From the NCBI GenBank assembly GCA_036506275.1, contig DASXSB010000063.1, forward strand, positions 86,593-150,592: a stretch of DNA of 64,000 bases. Direction: 5' to 3'. Below the pieces are notes generated by a model. It was not told the DNA's origin and searched no databases. It saw nothing but the letters and a program-made list of their open reading frames with translations. The position numbers were made by a program, and so were the translations under genes. This DNA is from DASXSB01 sp036506275. Its GTDB lineage: Bacteria; Methylomirabilota; Methylomirabilia; Rokubacteriales; CSP1-6. Shown here piece by piece: positions 26,137-34,071 of this stretch (position 1 is its first letter; every line of letters begins with the position of its first letter).

Positions 26137-27194
26137 CCGCGCGCACCGGCCACCCGTACCACATGCACGACGCGATCTACGCCCAGCCCGGCGCCCTGCG
26201 CCTCCTCACGCGCGCCAACGGCGCCGCCCTCGGGGCGGCGGCCGACCGCGTGCAGCGCGCCGCCCGCGTCGTCGTCACCGGTGTCGGCAGCTCCTGGCAT
26301 GCGGCGCGCGTGGGAGAGTTGCTCCTCGCGGGCGTGGGTGGGCTCGGGTGGCGCGCCCGCGCCATCCACGCCTTCGCGCTCGCTCGCTACTGGCCCGCGC
26401 TCGACGCGGGCGATGCGCTGATCGCCGTGAGCCATCGCGGAACCACGCGCGATACGGTCGCCGCGCTCGGCGCCGCGCGCGCGGCCGGCGCCGCCACGAT
26501 CGCCGTCGTCGGCAAGGACGCCGCGGTGGCCGCCGACGTCACCCTGAGGACGGTGGACCAGGAGTCCTCGGAGACGCATACGGTCGGCTACACGGCTGCT
26601 CTCGCGCTGCTCGCCGCCCTCGCCGTCGCCGTCGGCGGCGACGACGCCACTGGTCACGCGCTCGACAGCGTTCCCGACCTCCTCGCCCTGCTGCTCGGCC
26701 AGGAATCGTGGGAGGACATCGCCGCGCGGTACGGGGAACGACGGCGATATTACTTCGTGGGAGGCGGACCAAACGCGGCCACGGCGGACGAGGCCGCGCT
26801 GAAGATGCACGAGGCCAGCTACGTCGCCGCGCATGGCTTCGACGCCGAGGAGTTTCTGCACGGCCCGTGGACGGCGCTGACGGCGGAGGATGCGCTCTTC
26901 GTGGTCGCCCCGCCCGGTGCCGCCCGCGAGCGCGCCCTGACCGCCGCGCGCGTGGCCCGCGCCATCGGAGCGCCGGTGATCGCGCTCGCCGCCGAGGACG
27001 ATCGCGAGATGGCAGACGTCGCGGGCGACGTGGTGGCGTTGCCGCCGGTTCCGGAGGCCCTCTCGCCGCTGGTCGCGGTGGTGCCGCTCCAGCTCTTCGC
27101 GTATCACACGGCGCTGCGGGCGGGCGCGAACCCGGACGCGACCCGCGCGGAGTCGCCCGCGCACGCGCGGGCGCGCGGCTTGCTCGCGCGCTGA
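26133..27194 (+). CDS. Double-SIS-domain sugar isomerase/deglycase-like protein
   Basis: 353 aa. Two SIS domains: the first with VVTGVGSSWHAARVGEL and the phosphosugar loop SHRGTTRDTV, the second with FVGGGPNAATADEAALKMHEAS and DAEEFLHGPWTAL, which corresponds to the GlmS isomerase half. The glutaminase domain is absent, so it belongs with AgaS/FrlB-type enzymes acting on aldose/ketose amine phosphates. GTG start overlaps the MFS stop. Last gene of the operon that begins at 23430. Confidence 0.9.
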   Translation: MTARTGHPYHMHDAIYAQPGALRLLTRANGAALGAAADRVQRAARVVVTGVGSSWHAARVGELLLAGVGGLGWRARAIHAFALARYWPALDAGDALIAVSHRGTTRDTVAALGAARAAGAATIAVVGKDAAVAADVTLRTVDQESSETHTVGYTAALALLAALAVAVGGDDATGHALDSVPDLLALLLGQESWEDIAARYGERRRYYFVGGGPNAATADEAALKMHEASYVAAHGFDAEEFLHGPWTALTAEDALFVVAPPGAARERALTAARVARAIGAPVIALAAEDDREMADVAGDVVALPPVPEALSPLVAVVPLQLFAYHTALRAGANPDATRAESPAHARARGLLAR

Positions 27195-27506
27195 TCAATC
27201 CCGTCACGATCGGGGTCCCGCCCCGCCAGCCCATCCGCTAGCGCCAGAGCTCGGCTACCTGCAACTTCCGCGGGCATGCGAGGCGAGGAGGGCGGGGATG
27301 CGAGACGCCGGCACGGGCCCCTCGAGGAGGCACCACGATGGGGGGTGAGAAGGAGTCCCGCACCGGGTCTCGCCGCTTGGACGCGCCGTCCGTCCCGTTA
27401 TTCACGTCATCGTGAATGCGCGACGGGGGGCGCGCCGTCGAAAGGCTCGGGGCGCGGTGGAGCGCCCGTCCGCGACAACGGCATTTCCACAACCGAGGAG
27501 GTTTTC
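27195..27506 (+). other. Intergenic region before the Do-family protease
   Basis: 312 bases without a confident gene. It contains the inverted repeat at 27400-27417 and a 25-codon open frame (27338-27415, MGGEKESRTG...) with GAGGAGG 7 bases before its ATG, which may be a leader peptide or chance. No clear sigma-70 or sigma-54 promoter is seen. Confidence 0.5.
27400..27417. repeat. Inverted repeat upstream of the protease gene
   Basis: ATTCACG (27400-27406), TCAT spacer, CGTGAAT (27411-27417): a perfect 7-bp inverted repeat about 90 bases before the protease ATG. It could be an operator for a stress regulator or a small RNA hairpin. Confidence 0.45.
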
Positions 27507-28919
27507 ATGAGGAGATCAGGTCTGATCGCGGCCGTGGCGGCCGCGTTTGTGCTCGGCGCGGCCATGGGCGGTGCCCCCTTCGCTCACTCGGCCGCCCCCA
27601 CGGCCGCTCCCGCGGCGGCACCGATCACCACGGGAACGTTCGCCAAGGTGGCGGAGGCCATCAAGCCCGCCGTCATCAACGTGAAGACGGAAACGCGCAG
27701 CGTCGCTCGCAATCGGGGTGACGAGTCCGGCGCCGACGATTTCTTCAAAAGGTTCTACGGTGACATTCCCGACCGGACACCTCAGCGCAGTCTCGGATCG
27801 GGCGTGATCATCGATCCCTCCGGCATCGCCCTCACCAACGCTCACGTGGTGGCGAAGGCGTCCCAGATCGACGTCGTGTTGCTGGACGGCGGCAAGCGCA
27901 AGGCCACCCTGATCGGCCTCGACACCAAGACCGACCTTGCCGTGCTGCGGATCGGCGACGGCAAGGAGAGGTTTCCGTTCGCGCGTCTCGGCGACTCCGA
28001 CCGCATGCAGGTCGGAGATTGGGTCATCGCGGTGGGCTCGCCCTTCGGCCTCGACGCCACCGTGACCTCGGGCATCGTGAGCGCGAAAGCGCGGCGCATC
28101 GGCGTTGGTCCCCTCGACGACTTCCTGCAAACCGACGCCGCCATCAATCCCGGCAACTCCGGGGGCCCGCTCGTCAACATGCAGGGAGAGGTGATCGGCA
28201 TCAACACCGCCATCGTGGCGGGCGGCAACGGCGTCGGCTTCGCGGTGCCGTCGAACCTCGCGCGCGACGTCTACACGCAGCTCGTGGCCACGGGCAAGGT
28301 CTCGCGCGGATGGCTCGGCGTCAGCATTCAGCCGCTCACGCCCGCGCTCGCGAAGTCGTTCGGCGCCAAGGACGGCAAGGGCGTGCTGGTCGCCGAGGTC
28401 GTCCCCGCCAGTCCCGCCGCCAAAGCGGGCGTGCACGCGGGCGACATCGTGCTCCAGCTCGACGGCAAGCCCATGGACGAGCCCGCCGCCCTCAGCCGCG
28501 CCATCGCGCTCAGCAAGCCCGGGCGCGCCGTGAAGTTGACGATCCTCCGCGACCGCGCGGAGCAAACGCTGGCGGTCACGGTAGGGGCGCCGACGGAGCG
28601 TACCGCGGTCGCCACTCCGGATGAGCGCCGGCCGGAGAGGCTGGGCCTCGAGGTGGCTCCCGTTACCACGGAGGTGGCGCGCGAGCTCGAGCTGAAGGAC
28701 ACGAGCGGCGTGGTCGTGACCGGCGTCGATCCCACCGGCCCCGCGGCCGGGGTCATCACGCCGCGCGATGTCATCCGAGAGGTCAACGGCCAGCCCGTGA
28801 AGACGCTCGAGGACTTCGAGCGGCTCACGGGAGCGGCGCCGAAGGATCAACCGCTGCGCGTGCGGTTGCAGCGCGAAGGCAGCTCGCTCTACGTCGCCCT
28901 CGCTCTCGACAACAAATAA
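27507..28919 (+). CDS. Periplasmic serine protease Do (DegP/DegQ type)
   Basis: 470 aa. A signal sequence (residues 1-29) is followed by a trypsin-like domain with the triad His113 (TNAHVV), Asp143 (KTDLAV) and Ser218 (NPGNSGGPL), then two PDZ domains (about 265-350 and 375-465). The family degrades or chaperones misfolded envelope proteins. ATG is preceded by GAGGAGG 5 bases upstream. A second HtrA-like protein without a signal is at 34693-35697. Convergent with dedA. Confidence 0.95.
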   Translation: MRRSGLIAAVAAAFVLGAAMGGAPFAHSAAPTAAPAAAPITTGTFAKVAEAIKPAVINVKTETRSVARNRGDESGADDFFKRFYGDIPDRTPQRSLGSGVIIDPSGIALTNAHVVAKASQIDVVLLDGGKRKATLIGLDTKTDLAVLRIGDGKERFPFARLGDSDRMQVGDWVIAVGSPFGLDATVTSGIVSAKARRIGVGPLDDFLQTDAAINPGNSGGPLVNMQGEVIGINTAIVAGGNGVGFAVPSNLARDVYTQLVATGKVSRGWLGVSIQPLTPALAKSFGAKDGKGVLVAEVVPASPAAKAGVHAGDIVLQLDGKPMDEPAALSRAIALSKPGRAVKLTILRDRAEQTLAVTVGAPTERTAVATPDERRPERLGLEVAPVTTEVARELELKDTSGVVVTGVDPTGPAAGVITPRDVIREVNGQPVKTLEDFERLTGAAPKDQPLRVRLQREGSSLYVALALDNK

Positions 28920-28939
28920 GCTCGCCGCGCCCGCGCGCA

Positions 28940-28972
28940 GGCGCCGCCGCGTCAGACCGATGCGGCGGCGCC
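28940..28972. terminator. GC-rich hairpin between convergent genes
   Basis: GGCGCCGCCGC (28940-28950) and its exact complement (28962-28972) flank an 11-base loop: a perfect 11-bp stem. It lies after the protease stop and includes the last codons of dedA. There is no U-tract, so it would act by pausing or with Rho. Confidence 0.4.
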
Positions 28973-29572
28973 GTAGCGCCCGCGCCGCCAGCGACGCAAG
29001 AGAAGGCTCGTCCCCACCGCCGTCGTGACCACCAACGAGGCGACGAGCACGGGGCCCCCGAGCCGATCCACCACCACCGCCCAGCGATCGCCCACCGCGT
29101 AGCCGATGCCGACGAACGTCGCCGACCAGACCAGCGCGCCCACCGCGTCGTAGAGGACGAACAACGGGTAGCGGAGTCCGTGGGCAGCGGCGAGGGGCAG
29201 CGCCACGATTCGGATGCCGGCGACGAAGCGGCCGCCGACCATCGTGAGCAATCCGAAGCGACGGACGCGCGCGGTCGCGGCGGCGGGGCCCTCACGCGAA
29301 CCGGGCCAGATCCAGCGGTGAACGGCGAGCACCCGCTGGGCGCCGAGGGCGCCCGCGACGTACCAGAGATGGTCGCCGATCATCGCCCCCAACGCGCCGA
29401 GCAGGACCACGGGCACGAGCGCGACGTCACCGGTAGCCGCGAACGCCCCCGCCGCCACCAGCAGGACGCGGCCGGGAAGGGGCACGCCGGTGGCGTCGAC
29501 GACCGTGGCGAGGAAGACGACGACGTAGGTGTGCGCGACGAGCCACCCGAGGAATGGCCGGGCCGCCTCCAT
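28952..29572 (-). CDS. DedA-family (SNARE-associated) membrane protein
   Basis: 206 aa. The family features are present: the re-entrant TGVPLPGRVLLVAAGAFAATG segment, a GAMIGDHLWYVAGALGA helix, and the conserved arginines of RFGLLTMVGGRFVAGIRIVALPLAA. DedA proteins flip undecaprenyl-phosphate or other lipids and support envelope integrity. ATG 29572 is set by alignment with the DedA start. A sigma-54 consensus lies just upstream (29590-29605), but the predicted start site leaves only about 7 bases of leader. Confidence 0.9.
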   Translation of the reverse strand: MEAARPFLGWLVAHTYVVVFLATVVDATGVPLPGRVLLVAAGAFAATGDVALVPVVLLGALGAMIGDHLWYVAGALGAQRVLAVHRWIWPGSREGPAAATARVRRFGLLTMVGGRFVAGIRIVALPLAAAHGLRYPLFVLYDAVGALVWSATFVGIGYAVGDRWAVVVDRLGGPVLVASLVVTTAVGTSLLLRRWRRGRYGAAASV

Positions 29573-29589
29573 TGTGGCTTTTTCCCAGG

Positions 29590-29605
29590 AGCAACGGCGA
29601 TGCCA
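29590..29605 (-). promoter_or_regulatory. Sigma-54 promoter match upstream of dedA
   Basis: TGGCATCGCCGTTGCT on the minus strand: 10/12 against TGGCACG-N4-TTGCW with exact GG-N10-GC spacing. The start site would be near 29579, very close to the dedA ATG at 29572. It is divergent from the site at 29768-29783. Confidence 0.5.
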
Positions 29606-29612
29606 GTAACCC

Positions 29613-29655
29613 GTACAACGCCCGTCGCCATTCGTCGTCGCCCTCATCGTTGTAC
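29613..29655. repeat. Inverted repeat between two divergent sigma-54 sites (possible enhancer)
   Basis: GTACAACG (29613-29620) and CGTTGTAC (29648-29655) are a perfect 8-bp inverted pair with a 27-base gap, so the half-sites are about three and a half helical turns apart. Position relative to both promoters fits an upstream activating sequence. Confidence 0.45.
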
Positions 29656-29767
29656 GCGCAACGGCGGGAGGCGGCGGCCACGAGCAGAGCACGCGAAAAT
29701 TCAGGCCTTGCCGACGGCGGCGTCACCGCCGAAGCGAGCGTCGGGACGGCGGTCGCATCGCTGTTGC

Positions 29768-29783
29768 TGGCAGAACGGTTGCA
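29768..29783 (+). promoter_or_regulatory. Sigma-54 promoter match upstream of the unknown gene at 29811
   Basis: TGGCAGAACGGTTGCA: both core blocks TGGCA and TTGCA are exact and spacing is GG-N10-GC. The predicted start site near 29794 leaves a 17-base leader carrying GGAGG 7 bases before the ATG. Confidence 0.6.
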
Positions 29784-29810
29784 CCGCGTCGCGGCCACGG
29801 AGGTACACCT

Positions 29811-30224
29811 ATGGACGAGATGACCACTCGGAGCACTGTCCCTCCCGCGCTCGGCCTCGATGCCCGCATCCGTAGTATTCGCGCCCGCCTGCCCGGACAG
29901 CTCCTCCGGGAGCGACTCGAGATGGCTGCCGTCTGCTATGGCCCCCTGCACACGCTGGCGGCGATCAGACAGAAGGTCGGCGAATCGCTGCCGCGCCGCA
30001 TCGGCTTCGTGCGCGGGGCCACCCTGGAGCCGATCGAGACGTATCGCGAGACGATTCCCGACGAGGCGCTGCTGAAGTACGACGACGCCCTGCAGAGCGG
30101 TCTCTTCTCGAAGTTCTGGGTCGCGACGCCGACGTACTACCAGGAGCGCCAGCTCGATCCCTGGATCATCGGCGAAGTCACCGGGAGCGATCGCTGCGCG
30201 GTGATCGCGCAATGGGACGTCTAG
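29811..30224 (+). CDS. Unknown soluble protein behind a sigma-54 promoter
   Basis: 137 aa, no signal peptide or membrane helix. Starts at ATG with GGAGG 7 bases upstream. Segments ARIRSIRARLPGQLLRERLEMA and the aromatic-rich TPTYYQERQLDPWIIGEVTG stand out; the C terminus DRCAVIAQWDV looks like a closing beta strand. I do not recognise a family. The promoter at 29768-29783 predicts control by RpoN and an enhancer-binding protein. Downstream, 105 bases on, is a glycine-zipper protein with its own ribosome site. Confidence 0.75.
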   Translation: MDEMTTRSTVPPALGLDARIRSIRARLPGQLLRERLEMAAVCYGPLHTLAAIRQKVGESLPRRIGFVRGATLEPIETYRETIPDEALLKYDDALQSGLFSKFWVATPTYYQERQLDPWIIGEVTGSDRCAVIAQWDV

Positions 30225-30329
30225 GCTCGAGCTCGTAACGACGCGCACCGCCGGCGTGCTTTCGACGCCCGCGGTCGGCGTGTGCGTCCAGACGGAATGC
30301 GCGGCGAGAGGGCCGCGAAGGAGGCGAGC

Positions 30330-31028
30330 GTGGCAACGACGGTGGTGGCGCTGTTCGAAGACCGGCGGGAGGCGGAGGTGGCCGTGCAGGAGCTCGTCGA
30401 CGCGGGCTTCCGGCACGGGGACCTCAGCGTGATCGCGAGCAACATCGGGGACGGCGTCGAGACGGTCGCCGACGAAAGCGGCCGTGGTGCCGGCATCGGC
30501 ATCGGCGCCGGTGCCGTCCTCGGCGGCTTCGGGGGCCTCCTCGCCGCGCTCGGCACCCTCGCCATCCCGGGTGTCGGGCCCGTCCTCGCCGCCGGGCCGC
30601 TTCTCGCCGCTCTCACGGGCGCCGGCATCGGGGCGGCGGCGGGCGGACTGATCGGCGCCCTCGTCGACGTCGGCGTTTCCGCCGCCGACGCGGAGAAGTA
30701 CGCCGCGGGAATTCGCGGCGGGGGCGCGCTCGTGGTCGTGCATGCCGCCGACGACGATGCGCCTCGCGCCGTCGCGATTCTCGCTCGTCACCGCCCCGTC
30801 GACGTCGAAGAGCGGGCCGCCACCGAGACGCCGATCGAGCGCCAGCGTCCGCGCGAGGGCGTCGAGGATCGCGTGGGCCAGCCGGTCGTCGAGCCCGGGG
30901 TGTACGGCGGAATGCGTGATGCGTCCGGCCGGGGCGTGCGCGCGTATGCCCACACGCGTCCGGAGGCAGCGCGCGCGGATGCCCCGCCCCGTCCCGGGGC
31001 AAGCACCGAGGGGCCTCGCGCCGCCTGA
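30330..31028 (+). CDS. Glycine-zipper general-stress-like protein
   Basis: 232 aa. Residues 1-45 (TTVVALFEDRREAEVAVQEL and following) are the alpha/beta domain of YflT/17M-type general stress proteins. Residues about 50-115 are a Gly/Ala-rich double hairpin (IGIGAGAVLGGFGG, AGIGAAAGGLIGALVDVGV), a glycine-zipper membrane-insertion pattern, followed by ADAEKYAAGIRGGGALVVVHA. The last 75 residues are Arg/Pro-rich and probably disordered. GTG start is set by AAGGAGG 6 bases upstream. Function of the group is unknown; osmotic or envelope stress is commonly suggested. Confidence 0.8.
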   Translation: MATTVVALFEDRREAEVAVQELVDAGFRHGDLSVIASNIGDGVETVADESGRGAGIGIGAGAVLGGFGGLLAALGTLAIPGVGPVLAAGPLLAALTGAGIGAAAGGLIGALVDVGVSAADAEKYAAGIRGGGALVVVHAADDDAPRAVAILARHRPVDVEERAATETPIERQRPREGVEDRVGQPVVEPGVYGGMRDASGRGVRAYAHTRPEAARADAPPRPGASTEGPRAA

Positions 31029-31054
31029 CGTCCGCTCCGCGTCACGGATCGACG

Positions 31055-31060
31055 TAGACT
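31055..31060 (+). promoter_or_regulatory. -10-like hexamer of the MFS gene
   Basis: TAGACT sits 6 bases before the GTG start at 31067 with no ribosome site between, another possible leaderless start. No -35 box is evident. Confidence 0.35.
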
Positions 31061-31066
31061 CTGCGG

Positions 31067-32302
31067 GTGACCGGCGAAGAGGGGCGGCGGTTTCCGGCTG
31101 CACTGGGAGCGCTCGCCCACCGCGACTTCCGGGTCTTTTGGATCGGACAGCTCGTGTCGCTCGTCGGCACCTGGATGCAGTCGGTCTCGCAGTCGTGGCT
31201 CGTGCTCGAGCTGACCGGTTCTCCGTTCAAGCTCGGCCTCGTGGGGACTCTCCAGTTCGCGCCCATGCTGCTGTTCTCGCTGGTGGCGGGCGTGATCGCG
31301 GACCGCGTGCGCAAGCGCCGCCTGCTCATCATCACGCAGAGCGCGCTCCTCGTGCAGGCCTTCGCGCTCGCCATCCTCGTGGCCGCCGGCCATGTCCAGT
31401 ACTGGCACGTGGCGGTGCTGGCGGTGGTCTACGGCATCGCCAACACCGTCGACGTGCCCGCCCGCCAGGCCTTCGTGGTGGAGATGGTGGGCAAGGAGGA
31501 TCTCACGAGCGCCATCGCGCTCAACTCCGCCAGCTTCAACGTCGCGCGCGTGGTCGGTCCCGCCGTGGGCGGACTCCTCATCGCGCGCTTCGGCATCGCG
31601 GTCGCGTTCTTCCTCAACGCCTTGAGCTTCGTGGCGGTGCTCGGCGCCCTCCTCGCGCTGCGCGTGGAGGGCGCGCCCCGTGGCGCGCGCGGAACATCCG
31701 TGGTGGAGGACATCGCGGACGGTCTCCGCTACGTGGTACGCACGCCCGTCATCGGCCTCGTTCTCGCCCAGCTCCTCGTCGTGAGTCTCTTTCTGCTCAA
31801 CTACAACGTCTTCGTGCCGCTCCTCGCGCGCGACGTCCTCCACGCGGAGGCGCGCGGGTTCGGACTCCTCATGGCTGCCCTCGGCGCCGGCGCCGTGCTC
31901 GGTGCCGTCGCCCTCGCCGTCCTCGCGCGCGGGCGCGCCCGCGTGCCCGAGCTCACCGCCCCCGCCGTCGTGCTCGCGGTGGCGGCGGTGGCGATGGCGC
32001 TCGTGCAACGTTTCGGCGTCGCCGCCTTGCTCCTCGGCGTCATGGGGTTCTTCGGCATCGTCTTCACGGCGCGCACGAACACGAGCCTTCAGCTGCTCGT
32101 TCCCGACGGCTTGCGCGGGCGGATCATGGCGCTCTACATGCTCGTGTTCGCGGGGGTGACGCCCTTCGGCTCCTTGCTGTTCGGCTCCGTGATGGAAGCG
32201 TGGGGTGTGGCGGCGGGGTTTCTCATCGCGGGCAGCTGCGCGCTCGTGGCGCTGCTCGGCATCCTCGCCTGGTGGAAACTGTCCACGGGAGGCACCGCAT
32301 GA
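31067..32302 (+). CDS. MFS transporter (EntS/MFS_3-like)
   Basis: 411 aa, about twelve helices. The start RDFRVFWIGQLVSLVGTWMQ is typical of the MFS_3 group that exports siderophores or hydrophobic compounds; motif A appears as AGVIADRVRKRRLL and the second-half equivalent as LVPDGLRGRIMALY. Ends with an ATGA overlap into an enoyl-CoA hydratase gene, so the two are coupled. Substrate unknown. Confidence 0.92.
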   Translation: MTGEEGRRFPAALGALAHRDFRVFWIGQLVSLVGTWMQSVSQSWLVLELTGSPFKLGLVGTLQFAPMLLFSLVAGVIADRVRKRRLLIITQSALLVQAFALAILVAAGHVQYWHVAVLAVVYGIANTVDVPARQAFVVEMVGKEDLTSAIALNSASFNVARVVGPAVGGLLIARFGIAVAFFLNALSFVAVLGALLALRVEGAPRGARGTSVVEDIADGLRYVVRTPVIGLVLAQLLVVSLFLLNYNVFVPLLARDVLHAEARGFGLLMAALGAGAVLGAVALAVLARGRARVPELTAPAVVLAVAAVAMALVQRFGVAALLLGVMGFFGIVFTARTNTSLQLLVPDGLRGRIMALYMLVFAGVTPFGSLLFGSVMEAWGVAAGFLIAGSCALVALLGILAWWKLSTGGTA

Positions 32303-33096
32303 ACTACGGCGACTATCGACACCTCGCCTTCGAGAAGAAGCCGAACGGCGTGCTGCTCATCACCATCAACCGGCCGGAGGTCTTGAACGCGACCAACGAC
32401 CGACTCCACTGGGAGCTCACGCAGATCTGGCTCACGATCGACGCCGACGCCGACACGCGAGTGGCCGTCGTGACGGGAGCGGGGCGGGCGTTCTCGGCGG
32501 GCGGAGATCTCGAGATGGTGGAGAACAACGCGCGCGACCCCAAGCGCCTCGCGCGCACGATCCGGGAAGCCTCGGACCTCGTCTACAACATGATCAACCT
32601 CGACAAGCCGATCGTGTCCGCCATCAACGGCGTCGCCGTCGGCGCGGGGCTGGTCGTCGCGCTGCTGGCGGACGTCAGCGTCATGTCGGAGAGCGCGCGC
32701 ATCACCGACGGCCACACCAAGCTCGGGGTGGTGGCGGGCGACCACGCCGCCATCCTGTGGCCCCTCCTGTGCGGGATGGCGAAGGCGAAGTACTACCTGC
32801 TCACGTCGGACTTCATCGACGGCCGCGAGGCGGAACGCATCGGCCTCGTGAGCCTCTGCGTGCCCGCCGCCGACCTCATGGACCGCGCGCTCGACGTCGC
32901 CAACCGGCTCGCCCTTGGCTCCCAGCTCGCGGTGCGGTGGACGAAGCGCTCGCTCAACAACTGGCTGCGGATGGCGGGGCCGATCTTCGATCAGTCCATC
33001 GCGCTCGAGATGCTCACGTTCATGGACGAGGACGTGCGCGAGGGGCTGGCCGCGATCCGGGAGAAACGACCGCCGCGCTTTCCGTCCGCGCGCTGA
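32299..33096 (+). CDS. Enoyl-CoA hydratase/isomerase family protein
   Basis: 265 aa crotonase fold. Oxyanion-hole segments are AGRAFSAGGDLEMVENN and INGVAVGAGLVVALLADVS. The second catalytic loop reads LGVVAGDHAAILWPLLCG, where hydratases usually show a Glu; an Asp-His pair is found instead, so the reaction may differ (isomerase or other acyl-CoA chemistry). ATG overlaps the MFS stop and has GGGAGG upstream. Its 3' end overlaps the LysR gene on the other strand by 77 bases. Confidence 0.9.
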   Translation: MNYGDYRHLAFEKKPNGVLLITINRPEVLNATNDRLHWELTQIWLTIDADADTRVAVVTGAGRAFSAGGDLEMVENNARDPKRLARTIREASDLVYNMINLDKPIVSAINGVAVGAGLVVALLADVSVMSESARITDGHTKLGVVAGDHAAILWPLLCGMAKAKYYLLTSDFIDGREAERIGLVSLCVPAADLMDRALDVANRLALGSQLAVRWTKRSLNNWLRMAGPIFDQSIALEMLTFMDEDVREGLAAIREKRPPRFPSAR

Positions 33097-33994
33097 CGCG
33101 CGACGGCGCCGGCCGCCACTCCGCGAGGGCGGCCACGAAGGCGTCGAGGGGCGGGGTGGCCGGCTTGTCGCGGCGACGCACGAGACCGATTTCGCGGGCA
33201 AGCGGGGGTCGGAGGGAGTGGGCGACGAGCAGGCGGCTCCGGACCTCAGACCTCACGCAGAAGGACGACGTGATCGAGAGGCCGAGGCCCGCCTCCACGA
33301 GCTTCTTGATCGCTTCCGTGTTGCCGAGCTCCATCGTGGGTCGCGGCGTCGCCCCCGCCCGCCGGAACCACTCGTCGATGATGCGCCGCACCGTCCCCCC
33401 GTGCTCGAACAGGATGAGCGGTTCGGCGGCGAGCGCGGCCGGCGTCGCTGTCCGGCGGCCTCGCCACGCCCCGCGCGCGGGGGCGATGGCAACGAGCTCG
33501 TCGGTGTAGAGCGGCGTCACCGTCAGCTCCCGCGCGCGCACGGGGAGGCTCACGACGCCGACGTCCAGCTCGTTCTCGATCACGGCACGGCTGATCTCGG
33601 ACGCGTTGCCGGTGACCACCACCAGCTCGACCTCGGGAAAGCGCGTGCGGAACCGCCGCAACGTCGGCGGCAGGAGGTAGATGCTGATGGAGGCGCTCGT
33701 CCCAAGACGGACGCGTCCCGCCACCACCCCGCGGAGCTCGCGGATTCGCTCCACGGCCAGCTCCAGCTCGCCGAGCGCGCGCACGGCGTGGGCGAGGAGG
33801 AGGTCGCCCGCCCTCGTGGGAAACGCCCGCTTGCCCACGCGCTCGAGAACGGGCAACCCGAGCGCGCGCTCGAGCTGACGGATCTGCATGCTCACCGCGG
33901 GCTGGGTGACGTGGAGGGACTGGGCGGCGCGCGAGAAGCTCCCGTGGCGCGCCACGGCCTGGAGGGCGCGCAGGTGCACGGGCTGGAGGTCCAT
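33020..33994 (-). CDS. LysR-family transcriptional regulator
   Basis: 324 aa. The winged HTH is at residues 5-64 (RALQAVARHGSFSRAAQSLHVTQPAVSMQIRQLE), followed by the two-lobed effector domain (SASISIYLLPPTLRRF, DVGVVSLPV, LGLSITSSF). Its C terminus (Arg/Pro-rich) extends into the 3' end of the convergent crotonase gene. It is divergent from the GNAT gene at 34072 with 77 bases between starts. A promoter with an inverted repeat in its spacer lies in that gap, suggesting autoregulation and control of the GNAT gene. Confidence 0.93.
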   Translation of the reverse strand: MDLQPVHLRALQAVARHGSFSRAAQSLHVTQPAVSMQIRQLERALGLPVLERVGKRAFPTRAGDLLLAHAVRALGELELAVERIRELRGVVAGRVRLGTSASISIYLLPPTLRRFRTRFPEVELVVVTGNASEISRAVIENELDVGVVSLPVRARELTVTPLYTDELVAIAPARGAWRGRRTATPAALAAEPLILFEHGGTVRRIIDEWFRRAGATPRPTMELGNTEAIKKLVEAGLGLSITSSFCVRSEVRSRLLVAHSLRPPLAREIGLVRRRDKPATPPLDAFVAALAEWRPAPSRVSARTESAAVVSPGSRPAPRARPRP

Positions 33995-34003
33995 GGGCCG
34001 CCA

Positions 34004-34032
34004 AGCCTAGCTGATGATCTGCATCATGACAA
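34004..34032 (-). promoter_or_regulatory. lysR promoter with inverted repeat in spacer
   Basis: On the minus strand TTGTCA (34027-34032) and TAGGCT (34004-34009) are 17 bases apart. Inside the spacer ATGAT-CTGC-ATCAT (34014-34027) is a perfect 5-bp inverted repeat, a reasonable LysR operator although not exactly T-N11-A. Binding there would block the promoter. Confidence 0.5.
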
Positions 34033-34071
34033 TTGATTTCCCTGATGGTGCCGCGCGCGCGATCCTCGGCC

